In this document: piece by piece, positions 7,818 to 15,745 of the stretch
How the letters are laid out: every line of letters starts with the position of its first letter
Position numbering within the stretch: position 1 is the first letter of the stretch
From: Gemmatimonadaceae bacterium
GTDB lineage: Bacteria; Gemmatimonadota; Gemmatimonadetes; Gemmatimonadales; Gemmatimonadaceae
Direction of reading: 5' to 3'
Assembly: GCA_025928335.1 (NCBI GenBank)
Contig: JAICJQ010000011.1
Coordinates: 1 to 41,204 of the forward strand
DNA: 41,204 nucleotides
The notes under the pieces: model-generated
Databases searched by the model: none
Seen by the model: the letters and a program-made list of their open reading frames with translations, nothing else
What the model was told of the DNA's origin: nothing
Translations under genes and position numbers: made by a program

Positions 7818-9034
7818 AACAGACAACGCTGTTGAAGGTCGCTTCGCAGAACATCGTGAAGAACAAGATGCGCACGCTTCTCACGATGCTCGGCATTGTG
7901 ATCGGCGTCGGTGCGGTGATCGTGATGGTTGCCGTCGGCAATGGTGCGCAGACGATGATCCAGAAGCAGATCAGCAGCCTCGGTACGAACCTGATCATCG
8001 TCATGCCCGGCTCCGGCCAGATCGGCGGGGCAAGCCAGGGTGCGGGCACCTTCAACAAGCTGACGGTGGACGACGCCGACAAGTTGAAGCGCGATGCTAC
8101 CCTGCTCTCCGGCGTTTCACCAGTCGTATCGACCCGAGCGCAAGTCATCGGCGGCAAGGGTAACTGGCGCACGATGATCAACGGCGTTTCGACGGATTAT
8201 CTCACGATTCGCGACTGGTCAGTGTCGACGGGCGCGCTGTTCACGGACGCCGATGTCAAATCCGGCCGAAAGGTCGCGGTGATCGGCGCGACGGTGGCGG
8301 CCAACCTGTTCCCGGATGAAGATCCCGTCGGTGCGCAGATCCAGATCGGCCATGTGCCCTTCCAGGTCATTGGCGTGCTGGCGGCGAAGGGTCAGAATGC
8401 CGGCGGCCAGGACCAGGACGACGTCATCATCATGCCGTCGACGACGGCGCAGAACCGGTTGAGCGGCAACATCCGTCTCGGACAAATTCTCGCCAGTGCA
8501 ACGGACGCGAACGACATCAACGCCGCGCAGGAGGAGATCAAGGGCCTGATGCGCGAGTCGCACAAGCTCAGTGTGGACGGCGCCGAGGACGATTTCACCG
8601 TCCGCAATCAGACGGAGATCGCGGCCGCGGCGACGAGCACGACGAAGGTGATGTCCGGCTTGCTCGCGGCGATCGCGTCGATCTCACTGCTCGTCGGTGG
8701 TATCGGGATCATGAACATCATGCTCGTGTCGGTGACGGAGCGAACGCGCGAGATCGGCATTCGGATGGCAATCGGCGCGCGCGGCTCCGATGTGCTGACG
8801 CAGTTCCTCGTCGAGAGCGTGGCGATGAGCGTGTTGGGTGGTGTGATCGGTCTCCTCGTCGGCTACGCCGGCGCGGCCCTCCTCGGCCACTTGACCGGGT
8901 GGACGACAGCGACGCCGGTGTCCGCCGTGGCGATCGCCGTGGGTTTCTCGGCGGCGGTCGGTGTGTTCTTCGGGTATTACCCGGCGCGGAAAGCAGCCGC
9001 GCTCAATCCAATCCAGGCGCTGCGGTACGAGTAA
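7814..9034 (+). CDS. MacB-type FtsX-family ABC permease
   Basis: A 406-residue permease. One transmembrane helix lies near residues 18-42 (MRTLLTMLGIVIGVGAVIVMVAVG), then a large periplasmic MacB core domain (about 45-280), then three helices of the FtsX domain. The FtsX start is marked by LLVGGIGIMNIMLVSVTERTREIGIRMAIGAR, quoted here only as landmark residues around 295-325 (GGIGIMNIML, TREIGIRMAIG). It ends PARKAAALNPIQALRYE, a common ending of this family. The start overlaps the ATPase stop, so expression is coupled. It forms the inner-membrane part of the MacAB-like pump with the genes on each side. Subunit assignment is firm, the substrate unknown. Confidence 0.95.
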   Translation: MKQTTLLKVASQNIVKNKMRTLLTMLGIVIGVGAVIVMVAVGNGAQTMIQKQISSLGTNLIIVMPGSGQIGGASQGAGTFNKLTVDDADKLKRDATLLSGVSPVVSTRAQVIGGKGNWRTMINGVSTDYLTIRDWSVSTGALFTDADVKSGRKVAVIGATVAANLFPDEDPVGAQIQIGHVPFQVIGVLAAKGQNAGGQDQDDVIIMPSTTAQNRLSGNIRLGQILASATDANDINAAQEEIKGLMRESHKLSVDGAEDDFTVRNQTEIAAAATSTTKVMSGLLAAIASISLLVGGIGIMNIMLVSVTERTREIGIRMAIGARGSDVLTQFLVESVAMSVLGGVIGLLVGYAGAALLGHLTGWTTATPVSAVAIAVGFSAAVGVFFGYYPARKAAALNPIQALRYE

Positions 9035-9075
9035 CGCGCGTTTTGCGCCTTGCAGTCATAGATGAGGGAGTAGAC

Positions 9076-10446
9076 ATGAAGCTCATGTTTTGTCTGACAG
9101 CCGGCACGCGCGCCGCGGCGAGCGTGGCCGGTGCCCAGGGGGGAGCGGGGGGAGCGGGGGGAGCGGGGGGAGCGGGGGGAGCGGCGCCGCAGCGCATCAC
9201 CTACGATGACGCAGTGTCGATTGCCCTGAAGCAGAACGTCTCGGTGAAGCAGGCCGAGAATGCGACGGAGCTGAGCGGCGCAACAGTCAGCCAGCAACAG
9301 AAGGCGATGCTGCCGAGCCTGAGCTTGAGTGTGACCGGCTCGAACAACGTCGGCCGCAACTTCAGTCAGTCGGAAGGCACGATCATCAACCAGCAGTCGC
9401 AGGCGCTGAGCACAGGGCTGTCGTCGTCGCTCACGCTGTTCGACGGCGGCAAGAACATCTCCTCGCTTCGCTCGGCGCGAGCGGATCAAGAGGCGAGCGA
9501 GCAGGACCTTGCGCGCACGAGGCAGTCGGCCGTGTTCACGGTCGCCTCCAACTTCGTGTCGCTGACCAACGCGAACGAGCAGCTCAAGGTGCAGCAGGAG
9601 AATCTGGTCGCCCTGCAGAATCAGGAGCAGCAGATCGAAGCGTTTGTGAAAGCCGGTTCGCGGCCGATCGCCGATCTGTATCAACAGCAAGCATTGGTTG
9701 CGAACGCCCAGCTGTCCGTGGTGCAGGCGCAGCGCGGGGTCGATCTGGCGAAGGTGGACATCATTCAGACCCTGCAGCTCGACCCGGCAGCGACTTACGA
9801 CTTCGTCGCCCCGGCGGCGACTGAAGTCGCGATGAACAAGACGTATAATCTCGATAGTCTCGTGGCGCTTGCGTACACGAATCGCGCCGATCTCGCGGCG
9901 CAGTCGGCACGGGTCGAAGCCGCGGGACAGGACGTCAAGGCCGCGGCCGCGGGCAAGCTGCCGACAATCTCGCTGACGGGCAGCTACAGCACGGCGTACA
10001 ACAGCGCGACGGATCTGTCGATCGCCAACCAGCTCGATCAGCGGCGCGGGGGCGGACTCGGCGTCGGCATCTCGATCCCGATCTTCGATCGCGGGAGCGC
10101 GAGTGCCGCCGAGCAGAGAGCGGAGATCGCCGAGTCCAACGCTCAGTTGGCGTTGTCGCAACAGCGGCAAGCGATCGCACTCGATGTTCGCCGAGCGTAC
10201 CTGGACTTCAGTTCGGCGAAGCAGCAGCTGACGGCGGCGACGGCGCAACTGGCGGCGGCGCAGAAGGCGGTCGAAGCGACGCAGGCCCGATACAAGGTCG
10301 GCGCGGCGACGTTGGTCGAGGTGTCGCAGGCACAGGCGCAGGAGGTTTCAGCGGCGAGTGCACTGGCGACGGCTCGGAACAATCTCGTCCTGCAGGAGAA
10401 GGCGATCGAGTTCGCTGTGGGAGGAAGCGCTGAAGGGCGGACATAG
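9076..10446 (+). CDS. TolC-like outer membrane efflux protein
   Basis: A 456-residue protein with two OEP repeats, the architecture of TolC-type channels. The start is the ATG at 9076 after GAGGGAG; the longer upstream frame overlaps the permease gene and is not credible. A short signal sequence (MKLMFCLTAG to about residue 21) is followed by a Gly-Gly-Ala run encoded by five perfect 9-base repeats. Long alpha-helical segments rich in Ala/Gln/Glu follow (for example QARYKVGAATLVEVSQAQAQ near 410), typical of the periplasmic barrel. The segment SSSLTLFDGGKNISSLRSA matches the first beta/helix repeat. It lies 41 bases after the permease and completes the tripartite pump. A long inverted-repeat array follows its stop. 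Confidence 0.92.
   Translation: MKLMFCLTAGTRAAASVAGAQGGAGGAGGAGGAGGAAPQRITYDDAVSIALKQNVSVKQAENATELSGATVSQQQKAMLPSLSLSVTGSNNVGRNFSQSEGTIINQQSQALSTGLSSSLTLFDGGKNISSLRSARADQEASEQDLARTRQSAVFTVASNFVSLTNANEQLKVQQENLVALQNQEQQIEAFVKAGSRPIADLYQQQALVANAQLSVVQAQRGVDLAKVDIIQTLQLDPAATYDFVAPAATEVAMNKTYNLDSLVALAYTNRADLAAQSARVEAAGQDVKAAAAGKLPTISLTGSYSTAYNSATDLSIANQLDQRRGGGLGVGISIPIFDRGSASAAEQRAEIAESNAQLALSQQRQAIALDVRRAYLDFSSAKQQLTAATAQLAAAQKAVEATQARYKVGAATLVEVSQAQAQEVSAASALATARNNLVLQEKAIEFAVGGSAEGRT
9138..9182 (+). repeat. Five perfect 9-base repeats (GGGGGGAGC) in tolC-like gene
   Basis: Five identical 9-base units encode a Gly-Gly-Ala run just after the signal peptide. The unit length is a multiple of three, so copy-number change would lengthen or shorten the linker without shifting frame. 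Confidence 0.9.
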
Positions 10447-10447
10447 C

Positions 10448-10700
10448 GTGAAGGGCGGAACGGCGTGAACTGCGGGATGACGTGGAGAGCGGGGATAACG
10501 TGAACGACGGGGTTACGAGGACAACGGGATAACGAGAACTGCGGAGATAACGGCACTGCGCGCATAACGGCGGTACTCGCTCTTATGCGCAGTTCCGTTA
10601 TCTCCGCAGTTCCGTTATTCCCCGCGGTACTGTTATTCCCGCTGTTCCGTTATCACGCTCTTCACGTTATCCCCGCCCTTCACGTCGTTCCGGTCTCAGT
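10448..10700. repeat. Palindromic minisatellite: 17-18 base units, then the same units inverted
   Basis: From 10448 to about 10567, roughly seven degenerate 17-18 base units run head to tail (consensus near GTGAACTGCGGGATAAC). From about 10583 to 10700 the same units continue in inverse orientation (GTTATCCCCGC-TTCAC type). The centre has a perfect 18-bp inverted repeat (10536-10553 with 10595-10612) and a further imperfect 12-bp stem inside it. The rest of this 312-base gap holds only the upstream region of the next gene. Confidence 0.85.
10536..10612 (+). terminator. Strong hairpin after the efflux operon
   Basis: The central arms of the minisatellite can form a stem of about 30 bp with a small bulge and a loop of about 15 bases, about 90 bases past the tolC-like stop. 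No U-tract follows. It could stop transcription or protect the mRNA 3' end. Confidence 0.4.
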
Positions 10701-10758
10701 TCCGTACCGAACGCTTGGGTGCTATGCTATTGATCGTTCCCGCTCGAGGCGCGTCGTG

Positions 10759-11499
10759 ATGGCTCCAACTGTCCGACTGTTGGCTCGCCCCGGCATCGCT
10801 GCCGCGCTTGGAGCTCTGTCGCTCGCGCCATCCAAGGTTCAAGGCCAGAGCGCACGCTCGAGGAGCGTCATCGACGGGTTTGTCAGTGACAGCAATCTCG
10901 TCGCGCTCGGAGAGGCGACGGCTTCGCTCCTTGGGTCGCCGCTTCGTGTCACGACGGGAGAGAACGGGCGCTTCCGCGTCGTGGCGATTCCGGCGGGCCA
11001 GTACATCTTGATGTTGCATCGTGTCGGCTACGCACCCGTGTCGGCGGGCATTCAGATCGGCGACGCCGATACGCTGCGCCTGTCATTCACGATGCGGCGC
11101 ATCGTCACGGCATTGGATACCATGGTCGTCAGCGCGAAGGCGATGGTGGCAAGAATGACGGAGTTTGACGAGCGCCGGAAGCTCGGGTTCGGCACGTTCA
11201 TTACGGCCGAGCAAATCGAGGGACGCCACGCAGTGGCGCTGGGGGACGTCCTTCGCACGATCCCGAGCGTGAACGTCGTCGATGGCGGCAGCAACACGCA
11301 GTTGGCATTCAGCACCCGCACGTCGAGCTGCCCGATGCAGATCGTGATCGATGGTGTTCAGCTCCCCACGCCGGCCAATCTGCGCGCGCTCCCGCCGCCG
11401 TCCGATATCATGGGGATGGAGGTGTACGCCGGCCCCGCGACGATACCGCTGCAATCGTCGAACAGCGGCTGCGGTGTCATCCTGATTTGGACGAAATGA
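10759..11499 (+). CDS. Stand-alone carboxypeptidase-regulatory plus TonB-plug domain protein
   Basis: A 246-residue protein. I start it at the ATG at 10759 (MAPTVRLLARPGIAAALGAL), which gives a signal peptide; the longer frame upstream only translates the minisatellite. Residues about 35-110 form a carboxypeptidase-regulatory-like fold (VIDGFVSDSNLVALGEATAS, RFRVVAIPAGQYILMLHRVGY). Residues about 125-245 resemble the plug of a TonB receptor (GDVLRTIPSVNVVDGG, MQIVIDGVQLP), ending CGVILIWTK. There is no beta-barrel, and the frame ends cleanly, so this is a plug-only protein rather than a broken receptor. I recall similar plug-only proteins in Gemmatimonadota. It might partner a receptor or act alone in the periplasm. 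Function unknown. Confidence 0.75.
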   Translation: MAPTVRLLARPGIAAALGALSLAPSKVQGQSARSRSVIDGFVSDSNLVALGEATASLLGSPLRVTTGENGRFRVVAIPAGQYILMLHRVGYAPVSAGIQIGDADTLRLSFTMRRIVTALDTMVVSAKAMVARMTEFDERRKLGFGTFITAEQIEGRHAVALGDVLRTIPSVNVVDGGSNTQLAFSTRTSSCPMQIVIDGVQLPTPANLRALPPPSDIMGMEVYAGPATIPLQSSNSGCGVILIWTK

Positions 11500-11527
11500 T
11501 GGCCAGCGTTTCGCCCGGACACCGAAG

Positions 11528-12196
11528 ATGAAGGTGCTTCTGTTCGGCGCGACGGGGATGATCGGCCAGGCCGTGCTCCGTGAATGCCTTCGCGATCGGG
11601 ATGTCTCGCGCGTGATCGCCATCGGGCGTCGCGCGACGGGTATCGACGACGCAAAGCTCCTCGACATCGTCGAGCCGGATGTTGCGCGGCTCGCCGTGCA
11701 CGAGTCGCAGCTCTGTGATGTAGACGCTTGCTTCTTCTGCCTCGGCGTCACGTCGGTCGGTTTGCGGGAAGACGAGTACACGCGGTTGACCTACGATCTC
11801 ACGCTCGCCGCGGCGCGCGCCCTCGTCCGCATCAACTTGCACATGACCTTCATCTATGTCTCGGGTGCGGGGACCGATTCGACCGAACGTGGCCGCTCGA
11901 TGTGGGCGCGCGTGAAAGGTCGCACAGAGAACGCGCTGCTCGCGCTCGGCTTTCATGCAGCCTACATGTTCCGACCGGGCGCGGTGATTCCGCAGCACGG
12001 CATTCGCTCCCGCACTGGGTGGTACAACGCCGTCTACGCGCTCATCCGGCCGCTGGCCGCGCCGTTGACGCGGTTGTCGCCCAGCCACGTGACGACAAGC
12101 GATCGCCTCGCGCGCGCCATGCTCGTGGTTGCTCGCGACGGGTACTCAAGTCCAATTGTGGAATCGTCGGACATCAATCGCATCGGCGCACATTGA
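11528..12196 (+). CDS. NAD(P)-binding Rossmann-fold protein (epimerase-like)
   Basis: A 222-residue cytoplasmic protein with an N-terminal nucleotide-binding motif, MKVLLFGATGMIGQAVLREC (GxxGxxG at about residues 7-13). Next come IAIGRRATG, and a CFFCLGVTS segment like that of the HTATIP2/YbjT-type atypical short-chain dehydrogenases. A FIYVSGAGTDSTERG strand and an RVKGRTENALLALGF helix follow, which is where the catalytic Ser and Lys of relatives lie (a Lys is present in VKGRTE). It is shorter than true sugar epimerases. The substrate cannot be predicted. It lies 28 bases after the plug protein, perhaps co-transcribed. A tandem-repeat block follows. Confidence 0.82.
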   Translation: MKVLLFGATGMIGQAVLRECLRDRDVSRVIAIGRRATGIDDAKLLDIVEPDVARLAVHESQLCDVDACFFCLGVTSVGLREDEYTRLTYDLTLAAARALVRINLHMTFIYVSGAGTDSTERGRSMWARVKGRTENALLALGFHAAYMFRPGAVIPQHGIRSRTGWYNAVYALIRPLAAPLTRLSPSHVTTSDRLARAMLVVARDGYSSPIVESSDINRIGAH

Positions 12197-12206
12197 CGCG
12201 TTGGAT

Positions 12207-12259
12207 GCGCGCATTCGGCGCGCATTCGGCGCGCATTCGGCGCGCATTCGGCGCGCATC
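12207..12259 (+). repeat. 11-base tandem repeat (GCGCGCATTCG)
   Basis: Four exact 11-base units plus a partial fifth lie 11 bases after the stop of the Rossmann protein. The rest of the 258-base gap to susC has a 14-base perfect palindrome (12366-12379) and a hairpin (12388-12408), and no gene that I can see. Confidence 0.92.
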
Positions 12260-12365
12260 GCCGTCGGCGCCGTCTGTAAGGAATTCTTCTGGCCGAGTCG
12301 TCGCCGCACGCAGCCGTGTGGCACAACGTCTGCGCCCACCGCCGCACCTGATCGGGCGCACACTC

Positions 12366-12408
12366 GCGTCCGCGGACGCCGAACGCAGCCGTCGCCTCAC
12401 GCGACGGC
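12366..12408. promoter_or_regulatory. Palindrome and hairpin in the susC upstream region
   Basis: GCGTCCGCGGACGC (12366-12379) is a perfect 14-base palindrome, a possible operator. Just downstream, GCCGTCGC / GCGACGGC (12388-12395 with 12401-12408) forms a perfect 8-bp stem with loop CTCAC, 46 bases before the susC start. Neither matches a site I can name. Confidence 0.4.
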
Positions 12409-12454
12409 ACAACACGCTCGCGACCACTGGAAATTTCGTCGTAGGAGTTGTGTC

Positions 12455-15400
12455 ATGCCTCTCTCGCAGCTTCGCTGGTGCGGCGCGTCGTGCCTTGTCG
12501 CGTTGCTCACTCGCGTGGCGCCTCTCGCCGCCCAGGGCGCAACAGTCACGGGCCACGTCACGAACGTCGCGGGGCAACCACTGCCCGGCGTCACCGTATC
12601 GATCACCGGCATGGGACTCGGGTCGATCACGCGCGACGACGGCTTGTACACATTCACCGTACCGGCGGCGCGGGTGACGGGGCAAGTCGCCACGCTGAAC
12701 GCCCGACGCGTCGGCTACTCGCCGCAGAACGTTCCGATCACGCTCAGCGCGGGCACGATCACCCACGACTTCGTGATGACGCAGACCGCGGCGCAACTCT
12801 CCGAAGTCATCGTCACAGGCGCAGGGACGTCGCAGGTACGCGAGCGTGTCGGCAGCGTCATCAACACGGTGGATTCGACGACGCTCAAGCGCGCGACCCA
12901 GCCGCAGAACGTCATCTCGTCGCTCGCCGGCACGACACCGAATGTGCGGGTGCGCACGCAATCGGGCGAGCCTGGCGCATCGGCATTCGTATTGATTCGG
13001 GGTGCGACATCGGTGACCGGCACGAACCAGCCGTTGATCGTCGTCGACAACATTCCGATCGACAACACCACGCAGGCCACGAATGGCGGCGACGCCAGCA
13101 CCGTAGCGCAGAATCGCGCCGCCGACATCAATCCGAACGACATCGAGTCGGTGCAGATCCTCAAAGGCGCCGCGGCGGCGTCGATCTATGGGGCGCGCGC
13201 GGCGAACGGCGTCATCCTCATCACGACGAAGAAGGGGTCGAACGGGCCGACGCGCTACAACATCTCGTCGACCCAGACCTTCGACCATGTCGTCAAGACG
13301 TTTCCGCTGCAAATGCTCTACGGTCAAGGGAGCAACGGGCTCCCTGGCGGATGCTCAACGCCGGATTGCAACGCGAGCAGTCTCACGTGGGGGCCGCTAC
13401 TCGCCCCAACCGCGCCGGTGTTCGACCACGGCACCGAGATCTACGACACGGGACTGACGAACGATATCGCGCTCAACGTGTCGGGGGGGACGCAGCGGAC
13501 GCAGTTCTTCCTTTCCGGCGGCGTCACCGACCAGTACGGAATCATGGAGGGACCGAACAACCGCTATTTCCGCAACACATTCCGGTTGTCGGCAAGCCAT
13601 CAACTTCTCAATACGCTGACCTTCGGCGGCAACTTCTCGTACTTCAACACAACCGGCAAATTCGTTCAGAAGGGCTCGAACACATCTGGCCTGCTGCTTG
13701 GGGCCCTTCGGACGCCGCCGGATTTCAACAATCAGCCGTACCTGTCCTCGACGTCGGAGCTGCAACGATCGTATCGGTTCCCCAACCCGACGTCGGCCAG
13801 CCTGACGACCTCGCGCGGTTACGACAATCCGTTCTTCACTCTCGCGAACGTCGGCAACAAGAGTAATCTCGGCCGCTTCCTCGGGAATCTGTCGGCGAAC
13901 TGGGTGCCGGTGTCGTGGTTGGCGATCAACGAAACGTTCGGGGCGGACAACTACTCCGATCAGCGTCTCGAGGCACTGCCCTTCACGTCGTCGAGCGATC
14001 CGGTCGGAAACGTCACGCGATTGGACATCAACAATCTCGAGGTCGATCAGAACCTCACGGGGACGATCTCGTACGCGGTGAATAAGTACCTCGACACACG
14101 CATCGTACTCGGTCAGAACCTCAATTCGCGACGAAACCAGCAGGTGTTCGTGTTCGGTGACCAGCTGATCGCGCCCGAGCCGCTCGCCATCCAGAACACG
14201 GTGAGTTACACCCCGACCGAGTTCAACTCGCTCCAGCACATTCTCGCGTACTTCGCGCAGGTGGAAGCGGACTACAATAACGAGCTCCACGGCACCGTGG
14301 GCTTGCGCGATGATGGTTTCTCGACGTTCGGTCAGTCGGACAGAACCGCGCTATACCCGAAAGCCGACGTGGCCTGGACGTTTACACGATATCTGAACAA
14401 CGGAGCGCCGCAAAACCGTTGGCGTTGGTTGAGCAACGCGCGATTGCGCGCCGCGTACGGTGAGACCGGCCGCGAACCGCCGGTGTACGCAACGATCACC
14501 GCGCTTTCGACGACGTCAACCTTCGGTAGCGGATTTGGAGACGTCATCGGGTCGAAGCAGAGCGGTCAGGGCGGGGTCGTCACCGGCTCGAACCTCGGCA
14601 ACAACGACCTCAAGCCGGAGCGCAATCGGGAGGCGGAGTTCGGGTTCGACTTCGGCTTCCAGGATCAGACGTCCGACCTGAGCGTCACGTACTACAACAA
14701 AAAGTCGAGCGACGTGATCCTGCCGTCGCCGGTCAACGCGGCAGCGAACGGTGCGAGCACCGCCCTGCTCAACGGCGCGACCGTGACCAACAAGGGCTGG
14801 GAGATGCAGTTCAACGCGCGCGTCTACACCGCGAAGAACTGGGATGCGAGCATCGGCGGCAACTGGTCGCGCAATACCGGCAAGGTCGTCTCGCTGATCA
14901 ACGGCATCCAGTTCATTCCGTACAATACGGAAGGATTTACCGGCGCCATTGGTTCATCCACTGTCGGCTTCGCACCAGGCGTGATTCGCGGACAGGACTT
15001 CATCCGGTGCGGATTGGGCCAAACGGCGACGTTGCCTGGTGTCGGCACGATGGCGAACGTCGACTCGGCGTGCGGCGCGGGGGCTCAGAAGAATGCGCTC
15101 TACATCGCGGGCACGAACAACAGACCGGTCGTCAACCCGGATGAGCAAGTCATCGCCGATCCGAATCCGCGATGGACCGGCGGTCTGAACGCGATCGTCC
15201 ACTACAAGCGACTTCAGATCACCACGCTGTTCGACATTCGTCGCGGTGCGCAGGTGTGGAACGGAACTCGCTCGGCGCTCGATCGATTCGGTACAGCCGA
15301 GGAAACAACGATCCGCTCGGATACGGCGGGCATCTTCGGGAAGAACGTCCTTGGCAACCAGGCGGTCGCCGGACCTGGCGCGGGCAAGGTGGCGTTCCGA

Positions 15401-15727
15401 ACGCCATCGGATTGGCAGAACTGGTATACGACCACCGGGGGCAGTGCGAGTCCGGTGCAGTCACAGTTCGTCGAGAACGGCAATTTCACCAAATGGCGCG
15501 AGCTGTCGATCACGTACACGCTCGACGACCCCTGGGTGCGCAACAAACTTGGCTTCAGCCAGGCATTGATTCGCCTCGGCGGCCGAAATCTCCACACGTG
15601 GACGCCGTACAAGGGCCTCGACCCCGAGACGAACCTCGGCGGCGCCGAGTTCCTGACGCAAGGCATCGACTTTTTCCAGAACCCCGAAGTTCGGTCGTTC
15701 ATCCTTTCGATCACGCTCAACCGATGA
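12455..15727 (+). CDS. susC: SusC/RagA-family TonB-linked outer membrane receptor
   Basis: A 1090-residue receptor. A signal peptide ends near LAAQ (residue 27). A carboxypeptidase-regulatory-like domain follows (about 28-110, GHVTNVAGQPLPGVTVSITG), then a TonB plug (about 115-235) with IRGATSVTGTNQPLIVVDNIP and the conserved VQILKGAAAASIYGARAANGVILITTKKG region (residues near 230-255). A 22-strand-type barrel ends FILSITLNR. SusC proteins import bulky ligands such as glycans or peptides with a SusD lid, here encoded 18 bases downstream. The ribosome binding site TAGGAG precedes the ATG. There are no adjacent glycoside hydrolases or peptidases, so the ligand is unknown. The susC label denotes family, not proven starch use. 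Confidence 0.95.
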   Translation: MPLSQLRWCGASCLVALLTRVAPLAAQGATVTGHVTNVAGQPLPGVTVSITGMGLGSITRDDGLYTFTVPAARVTGQVATLNARRVGYSPQNVPITLSAGTITHDFVMTQTAAQLSEVIVTGAGTSQVRERVGSVINTVDSTTLKRATQPQNVISSLAGTTPNVRVRTQSGEPGASAFVLIRGATSVTGTNQPLIVVDNIPIDNTTQATNGGDASTVAQNRAADINPNDIESVQILKGAAAASIYGARAANGVILITTKKGSNGPTRYNISSTQTFDHVVKTFPLQMLYGQGSNGLPGGCSTPDCNASSLTWGPLLAPTAPVFDHGTEIYDTGLTNDIALNVSGGTQRTQFFLSGGVTDQYGIMEGPNNRYFRNTFRLSASHQLLNTLTFGGNFSYFNTTGKFVQKGSNTSGLLLGALRTPPDFNNQPYLSSTSELQRSYRFPNPTSASLTTSRGYDNPFFTLANVGNKSNLGRFLGNLSANWVPVSWLAINETFGADNYSDQRLEALPFTSSSDPVGNVTRLDINNLEVDQNLTGTISYAVNKYLDTRIVLGQNLNSRRNQQVFVFGDQLIAPEPLAIQNTVSYTPTEFNSLQHILAYFAQVEADYNNELHGTVGLRDDGFSTFGQSDRTALYPKADVAWTFTRYLNNGAPQNRWRWLSNARLRAAYGETGREPPVYATITALSTTSTFGSGFGDVIGSKQSGQGGVVTGSNLGNNDLKPERNREAEFGFDFGFQDQTSDLSVTYYNKKSSDVILPSPVNAAANGASTALLNGATVTNKGWEMQFNARVYTAKNWDASIGGNWSRNTGKVVSLINGIQFIPYNTEGFTGAIGSSTVGFAPGVIRGQDFIRCGLGQTATLPGVGTMANVDSACGAGAQKNALYIAGTNNRPVVNPDEQVIADPNPRWTGGLNAIVHYKRLQITTLFDIRRGAQVWNGTRSALDRFGTAEETTIRSDTAGIFGKNVLGNQAVAGPGAGKVAFRTPSDWQNWYTTTGGSASPVQSQFVENGNFTKWRELSITYTLDDPWVRNKLGFSQALIRLGGRNLHTWTPYKGLDPETNLGGAEFLTQGIDFFQNPEVRSFILSITLNR

Positions 15728-15745
15728 CGGGGAGCATCACGAACC

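Noticed and set aside
8977-10248. 423-codon minus-strand frame opposite the tolC-like gene
   Set aside because: Composition is Arg/Leu-rich shadow sequence; the plus strand encodes a recognisable OEP protein.
10585-10758. N-terminal extension of the plug-only protein
   Set aside because: It translates the inverted half of the minisatellite into a Leu/Phe/Pro-rich string. The ATG at 10759 gives a proper signal peptide.
12146-13327. 393-codon minus-strand frame over the susC 5' end
   Set aside because: Translates the 11-base repeat and the complement of the SusC plug; no recognisable domain.
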